A stretch of DNA of 64,000 nucleotides, taken from the NCBI RefSeq assembly GCF_945957265.1, contig NZ_CAMFKO010000006.1, positions 1-64,000 of the forward strand, given 5' to 3'. This document shows, piece after piece, positions 20,986-30,438 of the stretch. The first letter of the stretch is position 1; the number at the start of each line of letters is the position of its first letter. A program made the translations under genes and the position numbers. The notes below the pieces were generated by a model. It did not search any database. It saw only the letters and a list, made by a program, of their open reading frames with translations, and was not told the DNA's origin. The DNA is from an uncultured Dechloromonas sp. (GTDB taxonomy: Bacteria > Pseudomonadota > Gammaproteobacteria > Burkholderiales > Rhodocyclaceae).

Positions 20986-21897
20986 ATGGCCGACTTGAAT
21001 CTGATGGCTGTTTTCGCCCGGGTGGTCGAGGCGGGCAGTTTTTCCGAGGCGGCCCGGCGGGCCGGGACCTCCCGCTCGGCAATCAGCAAGGCGGTAGCCA
21101 AGCTGGAAAAATCGCTCGGCGCGCATTTGCTGAACCGGACCACCCGCCATCTCAGCCTGACCGAAATCGGCACCGCGGTTGCCGAGCACTGCGCCCGCAT
21201 CGTGGAAGAAGCAACGGAGGCCGAGAAGCTGGTCGGCAGCCTCAGCAGCGAGGCGCGGGGCGTCTTGCGCGTCAGCGCCTCGGTGGCCTTCGGCACCCTG
21301 CATGTCGCCCCGGCCCTGGCCGAGTTCCTGCCGCACCACCCGGAGCTCAAGATCGACCTGAGCATTACGGACCGCTGGGTCAACCTGGCCGAGGAAGCCT
21401 ACGACGTGGCCATTCACGTCAGCAGCGACCCGCCGCCCAACCTGGTGGCGCGCCCGCTGGCGCCGGTGCGGCGCCAGTTATGCGCGACCCCCGACTACTT
21501 CCGCCGGCGGGGCATTCCCCGCACGCCGGCCGACCTGGTCACGCACAACTGCCTGGATTACACGCGCTCCGGCGAGCCCGGGCGATGGCGCTTCACCGGG
21601 CCGGAAGGGGAGATTTCCGTGCCGATCAACGGCCCGCTCCACGTCGATGACGACGAGGCCTTGTCGCAAGCCGTCCTCGGCGGACTGGGGGTCGGACTGC
21701 TGCCCACGTTCATCGTCGGCAAGGCGCTGCAGGACGGCAACCTGCAGGCCGTCCTGTCCGAATACATCCCGGTCGAGCGCCACGTCTACGCCATGTATTT
21801 GCCGACGCGCCACCTGCCGAACAAGGTCCGGGTCTTCATTGATTTCATGCTCTCCCATATCGGCGCAGAGCCCTACTGGGACCGGCCGGCCACCTGA
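20986..21897 (+). CDS. LysR-family transcriptional regulator
   Basis: 303 residues. The winged HTH at the N-terminus (VFARVVEAGSFSEAARRAGT, SRSAISKAVAKLE) is followed by a periplasmic-binding-like effector domain with the CrgA/AaeR-like pattern ETAR (RGVLRVSASVAFG..., CLDYTRSG...). It is very similar in layout and wording to the LysR protein at 23852-24754, sharing DDEALSQAVLGGLG and LLPTFIVGK, so the two look like paralogues. It is divergent from rnk. The inducer and targets are unknown. Confidence 0.92.
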   Translation: MADLNLMAVFARVVEAGSFSEAARRAGTSRSAISKAVAKLEKSLGAHLLNRTTRHLSLTEIGTAVAEHCARIVEEATEAEKLVGSLSSEARGVLRVSASVAFGTLHVAPALAEFLPHHPELKIDLSITDRWVNLAEEAYDVAIHVSSDPPPNLVARPLAPVRRQLCATPDYFRRRGIPRTPADLVTHNCLDYTRSGEPGRWRFTGPEGEISVPINGPLHVDDDEALSQAVLGGLGVGLLPTFIVGKALQDGNLQAVLSEYIPVERHVYAMYLPTRHLPNKVRVFIDFMLSHIGAEPYWDRPAT

Positions 21898-21921
21898 AAC
21901 ACCCCGTCGCCGGCAGTCGAC

Positions 21922-22140
21922 TCACGCCGCCGGGGGTGCGGCATTCTCCCGGTTGGCCAGCAACAGTTCCCGCAACAGGCTTCTTGCCAGATCGTCCGGC
22001 TGGCGGTTGGCCAGCTGGCGGCTGGTGCCGCCGGATGCCGTCGATACGACGAGAATCATGCCCGCCACCCAGTAGTAGCCCGAAAGAACCTCGCCATCGA
22101 TTTCGCAGCTGACAGGGTGCCTTTCGTAGCGCCGGTGCAT
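21922..22140 (-). CDS. Small hypothetical protein
   Basis: 72 residues, family not recognised. It begins MHRRYERHPVSCEIDGEVLS, then has a short hydrophobic stretch (YYWVAGMILVVSTASGG) and a charged, LAN-rich C-terminus. A strong Shine-Dalgarno (GGGAGG) lies 5 bp before the ATG, which supports translation. It is the downstream neighbour of gdhA on the same strand, about 24 bp away, and may share its transcript. Confidence 0.6.
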   Translation of the reverse strand: MHRRYERHPVSCEIDGEVLSGYYWVAGMILVVSTASGGTSRQLANRQPDDLARSLLRELLLANRENAAPPAA

Positions 22141-22164
22141 GGAACCTCCCTGGCTGGCGAGCGC

Positions 22165-23508
22165 TTAAACGACGCCCTGAGCCAGCATGGCGTCGGCGAC
22201 CCTGACGAAACCGGCGATATTGGCGCCATTGACATAGCTGACCTTGCCGTCCGCCGCCCGACCGTAGGTCAGGCAGGCTTCATGGATATTGACCATGATT
22301 TCGCGCAGCCGGGCGTCGACCTCGTCGCGCTGCCAGGAGAGGCGCATGGCGTTCTGGCTCATTTCCAGGCCGGAAGTCGCCACGCCGCCGGCGTTGCTGG
22401 CCTTGCCCGGCGCGTAGAGCACGCCGTTGCCCTCGAACACCTTCACCGCATCGGCGGTCGACGGCATGTTGGCGCCCTCGGCAACGCAGATGACGCCATT
22501 GCCGAGCAACATCTTCGCATCCTCGCCGTCCAGCTCGTTCTGCGTGGCGCAGGGCAGGGCGACATCGACCGGCACGTGCCAGGGGCGGACACCGGGCTGG
22601 AAAACGGCGCCGACCCGCTTGGCGTAATCGCTCACGCGGCCGTAGCGATGGTTCTTCACATCCATCAGCTCGGCCAGCTTGTCCGGCGTGAAACCGCCGT
22701 CATCGACCACCGTGCCGCTCGAATCGGACACCGTGACGACCCTGGCGCCCATCGCCATCGCCTTTTCGATGGCGTACTGGGCGACGTTGCCGGCGCCGGA
22801 AACGCTGACGCGCAGACCGTCGAAGCTGCGCCCCCGCTGCCTGAGCATCTCCTCGGCGAAATAGACGGTGCCGTAGCCGGTTGCCTCCGGCCGGATCAGC
22901 GAACCGCCGAAGCTCAGCCCCTTGCCGGTGAACACGCAGTCGGCGCGATTCGCCAGCTTCTTGTACATGCCGGCCATGAAGCCGACCTCGCGGCCGCCGA
23001 CGCCGATGTCGCCGGCCGGCACATCGGTATTGGCACCGACGTGGCGGAACAGTTCACTGACGAAGGCCTGGCAGAAGCGCATCACCTCGCCCGGGCTGCG
23101 CCCCTTCGGATCGAAGTCCGAGCCGCCCTTGCCGCCGCCCATGGGCAGCGTGGTCAGCGCGTTCTTGAAGGTCTGCTCGAAGGCCAGGAACTTGAGAATG
23201 GACAGGTTGACCGAGGGATGGAAGCGGATGCCGCCCTTGTACGGCCCGATGGCCGAGGAATGCTGGATGCGGTAGCCGCGATTGACCTGGACCTCGCCCT
23301 TGTCGTCGACCCATGACACGCGGAAGACGATGATGCGCTCGGCCTCCAGCAGACGATCGAGCAGGCCGTGTTCGGCATATTTCGGGTGTTGGGCAATGTA
23401 CGGCCACAGGCTTTCGATGACTTCGCTCACCGCCTGCAGGAACTCCGGCTGCCCCGGATTGCGCACGGCCACCTGCCGGATGAAATCCTCAAAACTCTGG
23501 TAACGCAT
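22165..23508 (-). CDS. gdhA: NADP-specific glutamate dehydrogenase
   Basis: 447 residues, the hexameric bacterial type, which makes L-glutamate from 2-oxoglutarate and ammonium. Visible blocks are the substrate-binding GGIRFHPSVNLSILKFLAFE, the catalytic-Lys region LPMGGGKGGSDFDPKG, and the nucleotide fold VSVSGAGNVAQYAIEKA with an Ser-rich second strand (VTVSDSSGT), consistent with NADP use. The ATG at 23508 (MRYQSF) sits 5 bp after GGGAG; the adjacent ATG at 23511 is too close to it. The gene stands between two similar LysR genes, and the upstream one is divergent, so LysR control is plausible. Confidence 0.95.
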   Translation of the reverse strand: MRYQSFEDFIRQVAVRNPGQPEFLQAVSEVIESLWPYIAQHPKYAEHGLLDRLLEAERIIVFRVSWVDDKGEVQVNRGYRIQHSSAIGPYKGGIRFHPSVNLSILKFLAFEQTFKNALTTLPMGGGKGGSDFDPKGRSPGEVMRFCQAFVSELFRHVGANTDVPAGDIGVGGREVGFMAGMYKKLANRADCVFTGKGLSFGGSLIRPEATGYGTVYFAEEMLRQRGRSFDGLRVSVSGAGNVAQYAIEKAMAMGARVVTVSDSSGTVVDDGGFTPDKLAELMDVKNHRYGRVSDYAKRVGAVFQPGVRPWHVPVDVALPCATQNELDGEDAKMLLGNGVICVAEGANMPSTADAVKVFEGNGVLYAPGKASNAGGVATSGLEMSQNAMRLSWQRDEVDARLREIMVNIHEACLTYGRAADGKVSYVNGANIAGFVRVADAMLAQGVV

Positions 23509-23851
23509 CATTGCTCCCTGGTTCGTTGTCAGCGGCCAACTGTCGGAAAGCGGCGCGCACCGCCGCATCGGGCGCAAGAAAATGCGCCAACATTGATAGC
23601 GGTTCGGCAACAATCAAACCGCAGGCTTGATGCGGAAAACCGAGCCGCCGTCATGGCGAACGAAAAATCCGCCGAGAACGAGCGCGCGCAATGAACCGAC
23701 GGTTTGAATCCCCACTGATTCCTTGGGGTTTTTCCGAGAAGGCAAGCTGGCCGCTTTTGGAATATCGGATCATAAAGTCGGAAGCCAGGCTTGATAAGCC
23801 ACCGAATCTGAACAAAACTGTTTCTGTTTCGATAACAATACGCACACCCCC
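23509..23851. promoter_or_regulatory. Divergent gdhA/lysR intergenic region with repeated half-sites
   Basis: 343 bp without a gene. The decamer CAGGCTTGAT occurs twice in the same orientation (23622-23631 and 23786-23795). Around the first copy three half-sites alternate: TTGAT (23593-23597), ATCAA (23613-23617) and TTGAT (23627-23631). The half nearest the LysR gene is AT-rich. A weak hairpin with a short T-run (23710-23733) is also present. The repeats are candidate operators for the divergent LysR regulator; no -10/-35 pair is convincing. Confidence 0.45.
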
Positions 23852-24754
23852 ATGCACGACATCAACGACCTGCTTTTCTTTGCCCACGTGGTCAAAGTCC
23901 GCAGCTTTTCGGAGGCGGCGCGCCGTCTCAACGTCTCGAAATCGCGCGTCAGCAAAGCCGTCGCCCGCCTGGAAAGCGACCTGGGGGTGCGCCTGCTGCA
24001 CCGGAGCACCCGCAGCCTGAGCCTGACCGACGTGGGCGAGGCCTATTTCGAGCACTGCGACCGGATACTGGAGGAGCTCAACCAGGCGGACACGACGATT
24101 TCACGACTGCACCAGGAGCCGCGCGGCAAGCTGAAGATCAGCGCCCCGGTCGCCTTCAGCACCATGCACGTGGCCTCGGCCCTGCCCGACTTCATGGCGC
24201 GCTACCCCGACCTCAGCGTCGACCTGACCATCAGCGACCGCCTGGTCGACCTCGCCGACGAGGGCTACGACATCGCCCTGCGCATCACGCGCGAGCCGGG
24301 CCAGAACCTCGTCGCACGCCAACTGGCGCCGATCCGCCGCAAGATCTGCGCGAGCCCTGCCTACCTCGCCCGGCGCGGCATTCCGCTCGCCCCGGAAGAC
24401 CTGGCCCGGCACAACTGCCTGGACTACACCTTCATGAACACGCAAGGGATGTGGCACCTCAACGGGCATCACGGAGACGTCTCGATACCGGTCTCCGGCA
24501 CCCTGCGCATCAACGACGACGAGGCCTTGTCCCAGGCGGTGCTCGGCGGCCTCGGGCTGGCCCTGCTCCCCACCTTCATCGTCGGCAAGGACCTGCAGGA
24601 AGGACGCCTGGTCGAAGTCCTGCCCGGCTACGTGCCCACCGAACGCTTCATCTACGCCGTGCACCTGCCCAACCGGCACTTGCCGCTGAAAGTCCGGGCC
24701 TTTATCGAGTTCCTGATGAAGCGTTTCGGGCCGACTCCGTATTGGGATCGTTGA
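23852..24754 (+). CDS. LysR-family transcriptional regulator, paralogue of the 20986-21897 gene
   Basis: 300 residues. N-terminal HTH (FFAHVVKVRSFSEAARRLNV, SKSRVSKAVARLE) and LysR effector domain with ISAPVAFSTMHVASALPDF and DDEALSQAVLGGLGLALLP. It ends PYWDR, as its paralogue does (PYWDRPAT). It is divergent from gdhA, the classic LysR position for regulating a neighbour. The targets are not demonstrable here. It is convergent with gph, about 33 bp from stop to stop. Confidence 0.92.
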   Translation: MHDINDLLFFAHVVKVRSFSEAARRLNVSKSRVSKAVARLESDLGVRLLHRSTRSLSLTDVGEAYFEHCDRILEELNQADTTISRLHQEPRGKLKISAPVAFSTMHVASALPDFMARYPDLSVDLTISDRLVDLADEGYDIALRITREPGQNLVARQLAPIRRKICASPAYLARRGIPLAPEDLARHNCLDYTFMNTQGMWHLNGHHGDVSIPVSGTLRINDDEALSQAVLGGLGLALLPTFIVGKDLQEGRLVEVLPGYVPTERFIYAVHLPNRHLPLKVRAFIEFLMKRFGPTPYWDR

Positions 24755-24787
24755 ACCGGCGATGCCTGCCGCCCCCGAGCGCCTGAC

Positions 24788-25444
24788 TCATCCCGGCGGG
24801 GCAAGCGCCGCGCAGAACGAATCCAGCAGCCGGTCGCAGTCCTCCGCGCGGAGCGCCCGCCCCTCGTTATAGCCGTAGGTGACGCAGTAAGCCGTGCTCC
24901 CCGCCGCCCTCGCCGCGTGAACGTCGTGGATCGAATCGCCGATGTGCAGGTTGCGTTCCGGCAGGCTGCCCATGGCCCGGCAGGCATGGAGAAGCGGCGC
25001 GGGGTGGGGTTTCTTGTACGGCGTGGTGTCGCCCGAGACGACGGTCGCGAAGTAGCCGCTCAGGCCCATGCGCTCGAGCAGCGGCCCGGTGAAGGCGGCC
25101 GGTTTGTTGGTGACCACGGCGAGCGGCAGGCCGGTCGCCCGCCAGGCGTCCAGGCCGTCGATCACGCCGGGAAAGACGCGGCTTTTTGTGCCGTTGATGG
25201 CGGCGTAGTGGCGCTGGAAGATGGCGATGGCGCGATCCAGCACCTCGCCCTCGGGAACGACGCGGTCGCGCAGGCAGCGCAGCACGAGCACGACGACGCC
25301 CTGGCCGACGAAGTCGCGGACCTCTTCCTCGCTGCGCAGTTGCAGGCCGAGTTCGGCGAGCATGGCGTTGCTGGCGGCGTGGAGGTCGGGAACGGTATCG
25401 AGCAGGGTGCCGTCGAGGTCGAAGGTGACCGAATTGAAGCGCAT
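24788..25444 (-). CDS. gph: Phosphoglycolate phosphatase
   Basis: 218 residues, HAD superfamily. Motif I is VTFDLDGTLLDT (Asp9 nucleophile, Asp11), motif II is AVVTNKPA, motif III is YKKPHPAPLL, and motif IV is LHIGDSIHDVHAAR. It dephosphorylates the 2-phosphoglycolate made by RuBisCO oxygenation. As the last gene of the Calvin-cycle run it corresponds to CbbZ. The ATG at 25444 lies one base after the rpe stop, so it is translationally coupled; the longer in-frame extension to 25603 would lie inside rpe. Confidence 0.93.
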   Translation of the reverse strand: MRFNSVTFDLDGTLLDTVPDLHAASNAMLAELGLQLRSEEEVRDFVGQGVVVLVLRCLRDRVVPEGEVLDRAIAIFQRHYAAINGTKSRVFPGVIDGLDAWRATGLPLAVVTNKPAAFTGPLLERMGLSGYFATVVSGDTTPYKKPHPAPLLHACRAMGSLPERNLHIGDSIHDVHAARAAGSTAYCVTYGYNEGRALRAEDCDRLLDSFCAALAPPG

Positions 25445-25445
25445 G

Positions 25446-26147
25446 TCAGATGTCCTTAAGCTGTTGGCGCAGCGCCGCGATGATCGAGTCGTAGCGATGC
25501 GCGTCGCTGTCCTTGCCGGCGCCATAGACGGCCGAGCCGGCGACGAAGGCATCGACACCGGCGCGGGCGATCTCGGCGATGTTGCCGACATTGACGCCAC
25601 CATCGATCTCCAGCCGGATGCGCCGGCCGGTCTGCTGTTCGTAGGCGTCCAGCTTGGCGCGAGCCTGCTTCGCCTTGGCCAGCGTGCCGGGAATGAACTT
25701 CTGGCCGCCGAAGCCGGGGTTCACGCTCATCAGCAGGATGACGTCGAGCTTGTCCATGACGTAGTCCATGTGGTCGAGCGGCGTCGCCGGGTTGAAGACC
25801 AGGCCGGCCTGGCAGCCGCCTTCGCGGATCAGCGACAGGCTGCGGTCGATGTGGTGCGAGGCTTCCGGGTGGAAGGTGATGATGTTGGCCCCGCCTTTCA
25901 CGAAATCGGGGATGATGCGGTCCACCGGCTTGACCATCAGGTGCACGTCGATCGGCGCCGTGGTGCACGGCCGGATCGCTTCGCAAACCAGCGGCCCGAT
26001 GGTCAGGTTGGGAACATAATGGTTGTCCATCACGTCAAAGTGTATCCAGTCGGCCCCCGAGGCGATGACGTTGGCCACTTCTTCGCCCAGCTTGGCGAAA
26101 TTGGCGGACAGAATGCTCGGTGCAATGACGTATTGCGGTCGGTTCAT
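25446..26147 (-). CDS. rpe: Ribulose-phosphate 3-epimerase
   Basis: 233-residue TIM barrel that interconverts D-ribulose 5-phosphate and D-xylulose 5-phosphate in the Calvin and pentose phosphate pathways. Diagnostic segments are [61 protein letters not shown] and LEIDGGVN. The ATG at 26147 has a Shine-Dalgarno (GGAG) 8 bp upstream. That Shine-Dalgarno abuts the T-run of a terminator-like hairpin, so read-through from fba is probably attenuated. It is coupled to gph. Confidence 0.96.
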   Translation of the reverse strand: MNRPQYVIAPSILSANFAKLGEEVANVIASGADWIHFDVMDNHYVPNLTIGPLVCEAIRPCTTAPIDVHLMVKPVDRIIPDFVKGGANIITFHPEASHHIDRSLSLIREGGCQAGLVFNPATPLDHMDYVMDKLDVILLMSVNPGFGGQKFIPGTLAKAKQARAKLDAYEQQTGRRIRLEIDGGVNVGNIAEIARAGVDAFVAGSAVYGAGKDSDAHRYDSIIAALRQQLKDI

Positions 26148-26157
26148 GGCGGGCTCC

Positions 26158-26184
26158 AAAAAAACGGCCCCAGACTTCGGGGCC
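26158..26184 (-). terminator. Intrinsic terminator/attenuator between fba and rpe
   Basis: Read on the minus strand, GGCCCC (26184-26179) pairs with GGGGCC (26171-26166) around a 7-base loop. It is followed by G and a run of seven T residues that ends directly at the rpe Shine-Dalgarno. It lies inside an apparent operon. Confidence 0.8.
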
Positions 26185-26218
26185 AAAGCAGACTACCGCA
26201 GTAGAGAAAACGGCTAGA

Positions 26219-27256
26219 TCAACGGTACAGCGCGGTCATTTTTTCCAGCGCCACGGGCTTGATGCGGCTGGCCTGGCCGGCACTGCCGAAGGCCTCGAAG
26301 CGCTGGCGGCAGATGTCGCGCGCCGCCGCCACCGCCGCCTTGAGGAAGGCGCGGGGATCGAATTCATCGGGCTTCTCGGCCATCGCCTGGCGCATGGCGC
26401 CGGTCATGGCGAGGCGGATATCGGTGTCGATATTGACCTTGCGCACGCCGTGGCGGATGCCCTCGACGATCTCCTCGACCGGCACGCCGTAGGTTTCCTT
26501 CATCCGGCCGCCGTACTGGCGGATGACGGCCAGCCATTCCTGCGGCACGCTGCTCGAGCCGTGCATGACCAGGTGGGTGTTGGGAATGCGCGCGTGGATG
26601 GCCTTGATGCGGTCGATGGCGAGGATTTCGCCGGTCGGCGGCCGGGTGAACTTGTAGGCGCCATGGCTGGTGCCGATGGCGATGGCCAGCGCGTCGACCC
26701 CGGTGCGCTCGACGAAATCGGCAGCCTCTTCCGGGTCGGTCAGCATCTGCGCGTGGTCGAGCTTGCCGGCGGCGCCGATGCCGTCCTCCTCGCCGGCCTC
26801 GCCGGTTTCCAGCGAGCCGAGGCAGCCCAGCTCGCCCTCGACCGAGACGCCGATGGCATGGGCCATCTCGACCACCTTGGCGGTGACCATGACGTTGTAG
26901 GCGTAGGTGCTCGGCGTCTTGCCGTCGGGGCACAGCGAGCCGTCCATCATCACGCTGGAGAAGCCGCTGCGCATCGACTGCTGGCAGACGGCCGGCGAGG
27001 TGCCGTGGTCCTGGTGGAGGCAGACCGGGATATCCGGGTATTGCTCGATGGCAGCCTCGACCAGCTTGCGCAGGAAAGGCTCGCCGGCGTACTTGCGGGC
27101 GCCGGCCGAGGCCTGCAGGATGACCGGGCTGGCGCAGGCTTCGGCGGCCTGCATGATGGCCTGGATCTGCTCCATGTTATTGACGTTGAAGGCGGGCAGG
27201 CCGTACTGGTGCTCGGCGGCGTGGTCGAGCAGCTGGCGCAGGGAAATGAGAGCCAT
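26219..27256 (-). CDS. fba: Class II fructose-bisphosphate aldolase (Calvin-cycle type)
   Basis: 345 residues, zinc-dependent aldolase of the CbbA subtype. It condenses DHAP with glyceraldehyde 3-phosphate (and, in the Calvin cycle, with erythrose 4-phosphate). Metal and phosphate-binding blocks are visible: [47 protein letters not shown] and [11 protein letters not shown] strong Shine-Dalgarno (GAGGAGG) precedes the ATG at 27256, 9 bp after the gap stop. In many Calvin operons pgk lies between gap and fba; here it is absent. Confidence 0.96.
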   Translation of the reverse strand: MALISLRQLLDHAAEHQYGLPAFNVNNMEQIQAIMQAAEACASPVILQASAGARKYAGEPFLRKLVEAAIEQYPDIPVCLHQDHGTSPAVCQQSMRSGFSSVMMDGSLCPDGKTPSTYAYNVMVTAKVVEMAHAIGVSVEGELGCLGSLETGEAGEEDGIGAAGKLDHAQMLTDPEEAADFVERTGVDALAIAIGTSHGAYKFTRPPTGEILAIDRIKAIHARIPNTHLVMHGSSSVPQEWLAVIRQYGGRMKETYGVPVEEIVEGIRHGVRKVNIDTDIRLAMTGAMRQAMAEKPDEFDPRAFLKAAVAAARDICRQRFEAFGSAGQASRIKPVALEKMTALYR

Positions 27257-27265
27257 GATTCCTCC

Positions 27266-28273
27266 TCAGTGCATGACGTGGCGCACCAGGCGCAACAGGT
27301 TGCAGGTGTAGCCGTACTCGTTGTCGTACCAGGCGACGACCTTGACGAAGCTGGCGTCGAGCGCGATGCCGGCGTCGGCGTCGAACACCGAGGGCAGGCC
27401 GCAGCCGCGGAAGTCGGTGGACACCACCTTGTCGCGGGTATAGCCGAGCACCCCCTTGAGCGGGCCGGATTCGGCGGCGGCCCGCATGGCGGCGCAGATG
27501 TCCTCGTAGCTCGTCTCGCGCTCCAGCTCGACGGTGAGGTCGACCACCGAGACATCCGAGGTCGGCACCCGGAAGGCCATGCCGGTCAGTTTCTTGTTCA
27601 ATGCCGGGATGACCTTGCCGACGGCCTTGGCGGCGCCGGTCGAGGACGGGATGATGTTTTCCAGGATGCCGCGTCCGCCGCGCCAGTCCTTGCCGGACGG
27701 GCCGTCGACCGTCTTCTGCGTGGCGGTCGCCGCATGCACCGTGCTCATCAGGCCGCGCTTGATGCCGAACTTCTCGTGCAGCACCTTGGCCACCGGGGCC
27801 AGGCCGTTGGTCGTGCAGGATGCGGCCGAAACGATGGCCTCGCCGGCATAGCGGTCGTGGTTCACGCCGTAGACGAACATCGGCGTCTCGTCCTTGGCCG
27901 GCGCCGACTGCACCACTTTCCGCGCCCCGGCTTCGAGGTGCTGGCGGCAGCTATGCTCGGTCAGGAACAGGCCGGTCGCCTCGATCACCACGTCGGCGCG
28001 CACGCCGTCCCACTTCAGCTCGGCCGGGTTCTTGACGGCGCTGAGGCGGATGCTGCGGCCATTGACGATCAGCTTGTCGCCATCGACCACGATGTCGCCG
28101 GCGAACTTGCCGTGCACCGAGTCGTGCTTGAGCAGGTAGGCGAGATACTCCGGCTCGAGCAGGTCGTTGATGGCGACCACCTCGAGATCGGCGAATTCCG
28201 CCTGTTCGGCGATGGCCCGGAAGGCCATGCGCCCGATGCGGCCGAAGCCGTTGATTGCCACCCGTATAGGCAT
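27266..28273 (-). CDS. gap: Type I glyceraldehyde-3-phosphate dehydrogenase
   Basis: 335 residues. Rossmann start [19 protein letters not shown], catalytic Cys in SAASCTTN (about residue 152), [13 protein letters not shown], and the C-terminal [11 protein letters not shown]. The AINDL motif after the second strand fits NAD preference, although Calvin-operon enzymes can use either cofactor. It catalyses interconversion of 1,3-bisphosphoglycerate and glyceraldehyde 3-phosphate. It is separated from tkt by a 109-bp spacer with short repeats and from fba by 9 bp. Confidence 0.96.
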   Translation of the reverse strand: MPIRVAINGFGRIGRMAFRAIAEQAEFADLEVVAINDLLEPEYLAYLLKHDSVHGKFAGDIVVDGDKLIVNGRSIRLSAVKNPAELKWDGVRADVVIEATGLFLTEHSCRQHLEAGARKVVQSAPAKDETPMFVYGVNHDRYAGEAIVSAASCTTNGLAPVAKVLHEKFGIKRGLMSTVHAATATQKTVDGPSGKDWRGGRGILENIIPSSTGAAKAVGKVIPALNKKLTGMAFRVPTSDVSVVDLTVELERETSYEDICAAMRAAAESGPLKGVLGYTRDKVVSTDFRGCGLPSVFDADAGIALDASFVKVVAWYDNEYGYTCNLLRLVRHVMH

Positions 28274-28382
28274 GGAAAGTCTCCTGATAGTTGTGAGTAA
28301 TTAGTGATTGGTTGCCAGCTCGGCCCGTCGTCGTTGTGAGCTTGTCGCTCTTGCTAACGACCAGGGGACTAACGACTAGCAA
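28274..28382 (-). repeat. tkt-gap spacer with short direct and inverted repeats
   Basis: 109 bp. CTAACGAC occurs twice, at 28354-28361 and 28369-28376. TTGCTA (28351-28356) and TAGCAA (28377-28382) form inverted arms around them. Further TAGT/GTGA-rich words follow. The base composition is unlike the neighbouring genes. Role unknown; it could be an mRNA structure or a dispersed intergenic repeat. Confidence 0.4.
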
Positions 28383-30428
28383 CTAAAAATCCCCATCGGC
28401 GCCGCCGGCGCGCACCACGGCGCGCAGCACGGTCTGCACCAGGTTGTCGACGGTCAGGCCGAAGTGCCGGTAGAGCGCCGGCGCCGGACCGGATTCGCCG
28501 AACTCGTCGATACCGAGCACCTCGCCATCGAGCCCGACGTACTTGCGCCAGATGTCGGTCTGCCCCGCCTCGACGGCGACACGGGCGATCTCGGCCGGCA
28601 GCACGGCGTTCTTCCAGCTCGCCGGCTGGCGGTCGAAGCGCCGCGTGCAGGGCATCGATACGACGCGCACCGCGACGCCCTGCGCCTTCAGCCCATCGCG
28701 CGCCTGCATGGCCAGCGATACTTCCGAGCCGGTGGCGATGATCACCGCCTGCGCCGGGCCGTCGGCCTCGGCCAGCACGTAGCCGCCCCGGCTGGCACCT
28801 TCCGCCCGGCGGGCTTCGCCACCATACTGAGGCAGGTTCTGGCGCGACAAGAGCAGGGCGGAAGGTCCGTCGCGGCGTTCCAGCGCCTCGCTCCAGGCGA
28901 CGGCCGTTTCCAGCTCGTCGCAGGGGCGCCAGACATCGAGTCCGGGAATGACGCGCAGGCTCGCCGCATGTTCGATCGGCTGGTGGGTCGGCCCGTCCTC
29001 GCCGAGGCCGATGGAATCGTGGGTCAGGACATGGACGACGCGCTGCTTCATCAGCGCGCTCATGCGGATGGCGTTGCGGGCGTAGTCGGAGAACACCGCG
29101 AAGGTGCCACCGTAGGGAATCAGCCCGCCGTGCAGCGCGACGCCGTTCATGATCGCCGTCATGCCGAATTCGCGCACGCCGTAGGAGATGTAGTTGGCGA
29201 CCTCGCCCTCGGCGGCGGCATGCAGCGCGCGGCTGCCCTTGCCGGCGGTCAGGTTGGAGCCGGTCAGGTCGGCCGAGCCGCCGAGCAGTTCCGGCACCCG
29301 GTCGACCAAGAAATCGAGGCTGTTCTGCGACGACTTTCGGGTGGCGATGGCGGCATCCTTGGCGCCGGCCATGGCAAGCAGCGCCTGGCGGATTTCCGGC
29401 CACTTCTCGGGCAGGCCGCCGGCCTGGGTGCGCTCGAATTCGGCCGCCAGTTCGGGGTACTGCCGGCGATAGGCAACGAACCTGACCTGCCAGTCGGCCT
29501 CGGCGGCGGCACCCGACAGCCGGGCATCCCAGGCCTCGCGCAGCGCCCCCGGCACCTCGAACGGTGCATGCGACCAGTTCAGTGCGGCGCGGGTGGCGGC
29601 CACCTCGTCGGCGCCGAGCGGCGCACCATGCACATCGTGGCTGCCGACCTTGTTCGGCGAACCCCAGCCGATCTGCGTGCGGCAGACGATCAGCGTCGGC
29701 TTGCCGGCGGCCCTGGCCTCGACGATGGCGGCGCCGACCGCGGCGGCGTCATGGCCGTCGACCGGGCCGACGACATGCCAGCCGTAGGCGCGGAAGCGGG
29801 CCGGCGTATCGTCGCGGAACCAGCCCTCGACGTGACCGTCGATGGAGATGCCGTTGTCGTCGTAGAAGGCGACCAGCTTGTCCAGCCCCCAGACGCCGGC
29901 CAGCGAGCAGGCCTCGTGGCTGATGCCTTCCATCAGGCAGCCGTCGCCGAGGAAGACCCAGGTGCGGTGATCGACGATCTCGCAGTCCGGCCGGTTGTAG
30001 CGTCGGGCGAGCAGCTTTTCGGCCAACGCCATGCCGACGGCGTTGGTCAGGCCCTGGCCGAGCGGGCCGGTGGTCGTCTCGACGCCCGGCGTATGGCCGA
30101 CTTCCGGATGCCCGGCGGTCTTGCTGCCGAGCTGGCGGAAATTCTGCAGCTGTTCGAGTGGCAGGTCGTAGCCGGTCAGGTGGAGCAGCGCGTAGAGCAG
30201 CATCGAGCCGTGGCCGTTGGACAGCACGAAGCGGTCGCGATCCGGCCACTGCGGGTTGGTCGGGTTGTGCTTGAGGTGGTCGCGCCACAGCACTTCGGCG
30301 ATGTCGGCCATGCCCATCGGCGCGCCGGGATGGCCGGACTTGGCCTTCTCGACGGCATCGATGGCGAGGAAGCGGACGGCATTGGCCAGTTCGCGGCGGA
30401 AGGCGATTTCGGTGTGGTCTCGTTCCAT
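28383..30428 (-). CDS. tkt: Transketolase
   Basis: 681 residues, thiamine-diphosphate enzyme that transfers two-carbon units between sugar phosphates during ribulose 5-phosphate regeneration. Visible blocks are [19 protein letters not shown], the ThDP motif [18 protein letters not shown]..., [30 protein letters not shown] and [19 protein letters not shown]. The ATG at 30428 (MERDHTEI) has GGAG 6 bp upstream; that Shine-Dalgarno immediately follows the prk stop. An ATG at 30446 would overlap prk and lacks a ribosome binding site. Confidence 0.96.
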   Translation of the reverse strand: MERDHTEIAFRRELANAVRFLAIDAVEKAKSGHPGAPMGMADIAEVLWRDHLKHNPTNPQWPDRDRFVLSNGHGSMLLYALLHLTGYDLPLEQLQNFRQLGSKTAGHPEVGHTPGVETTTGPLGQGLTNAVGMALAEKLLARRYNRPDCEIVDHRTWVFLGDGCLMEGISHEACSLAGVWGLDKLVAFYDDNGISIDGHVEGWFRDDTPARFRAYGWHVVGPVDGHDAAAVGAAIVEARAAGKPTLIVCRTQIGWGSPNKVGSHDVHGAPLGADEVAATRAALNWSHAPFEVPGALREAWDARLSGAAAEADWQVRFVAYRRQYPELAAEFERTQAGGLPEKWPEIRQALLAMAGAKDAAIATRKSSQNSLDFLVDRVPELLGGSADLTGSNLTAGKGSRALHAAAEGEVANYISYGVREFGMTAIMNGVALHGGLIPYGGTFAVFSDYARNAIRMSALMKQRVVHVLTHDSIGLGEDGPTHQPIEHAASLRVIPGLDVWRPCDELETAVAWSEALERRDGPSALLLSRQNLPQYGGEARRAEGASRGGYVLAEADGPAQAVIIATGSEVSLAMQARDGLKAQGVAVRVVSMPCTRRFDRQPASWKNAVLPAEIARVAVEAGQTDIWRKYVGLDGEVLGIDEFGESGPAPALYRHFGLTVDNLVQTVLRAVVRAGGADGDF

Positions 30429-30438
30429 GGCTTTCTCC

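Noticed and set aside
23654-23695. 13-codon open frame in the gdhA/lysR intergenic region as a leader peptide
   Set aside because: No ribosome site, no runs of a regulatory amino acid, and no terminator/antiterminator pair.
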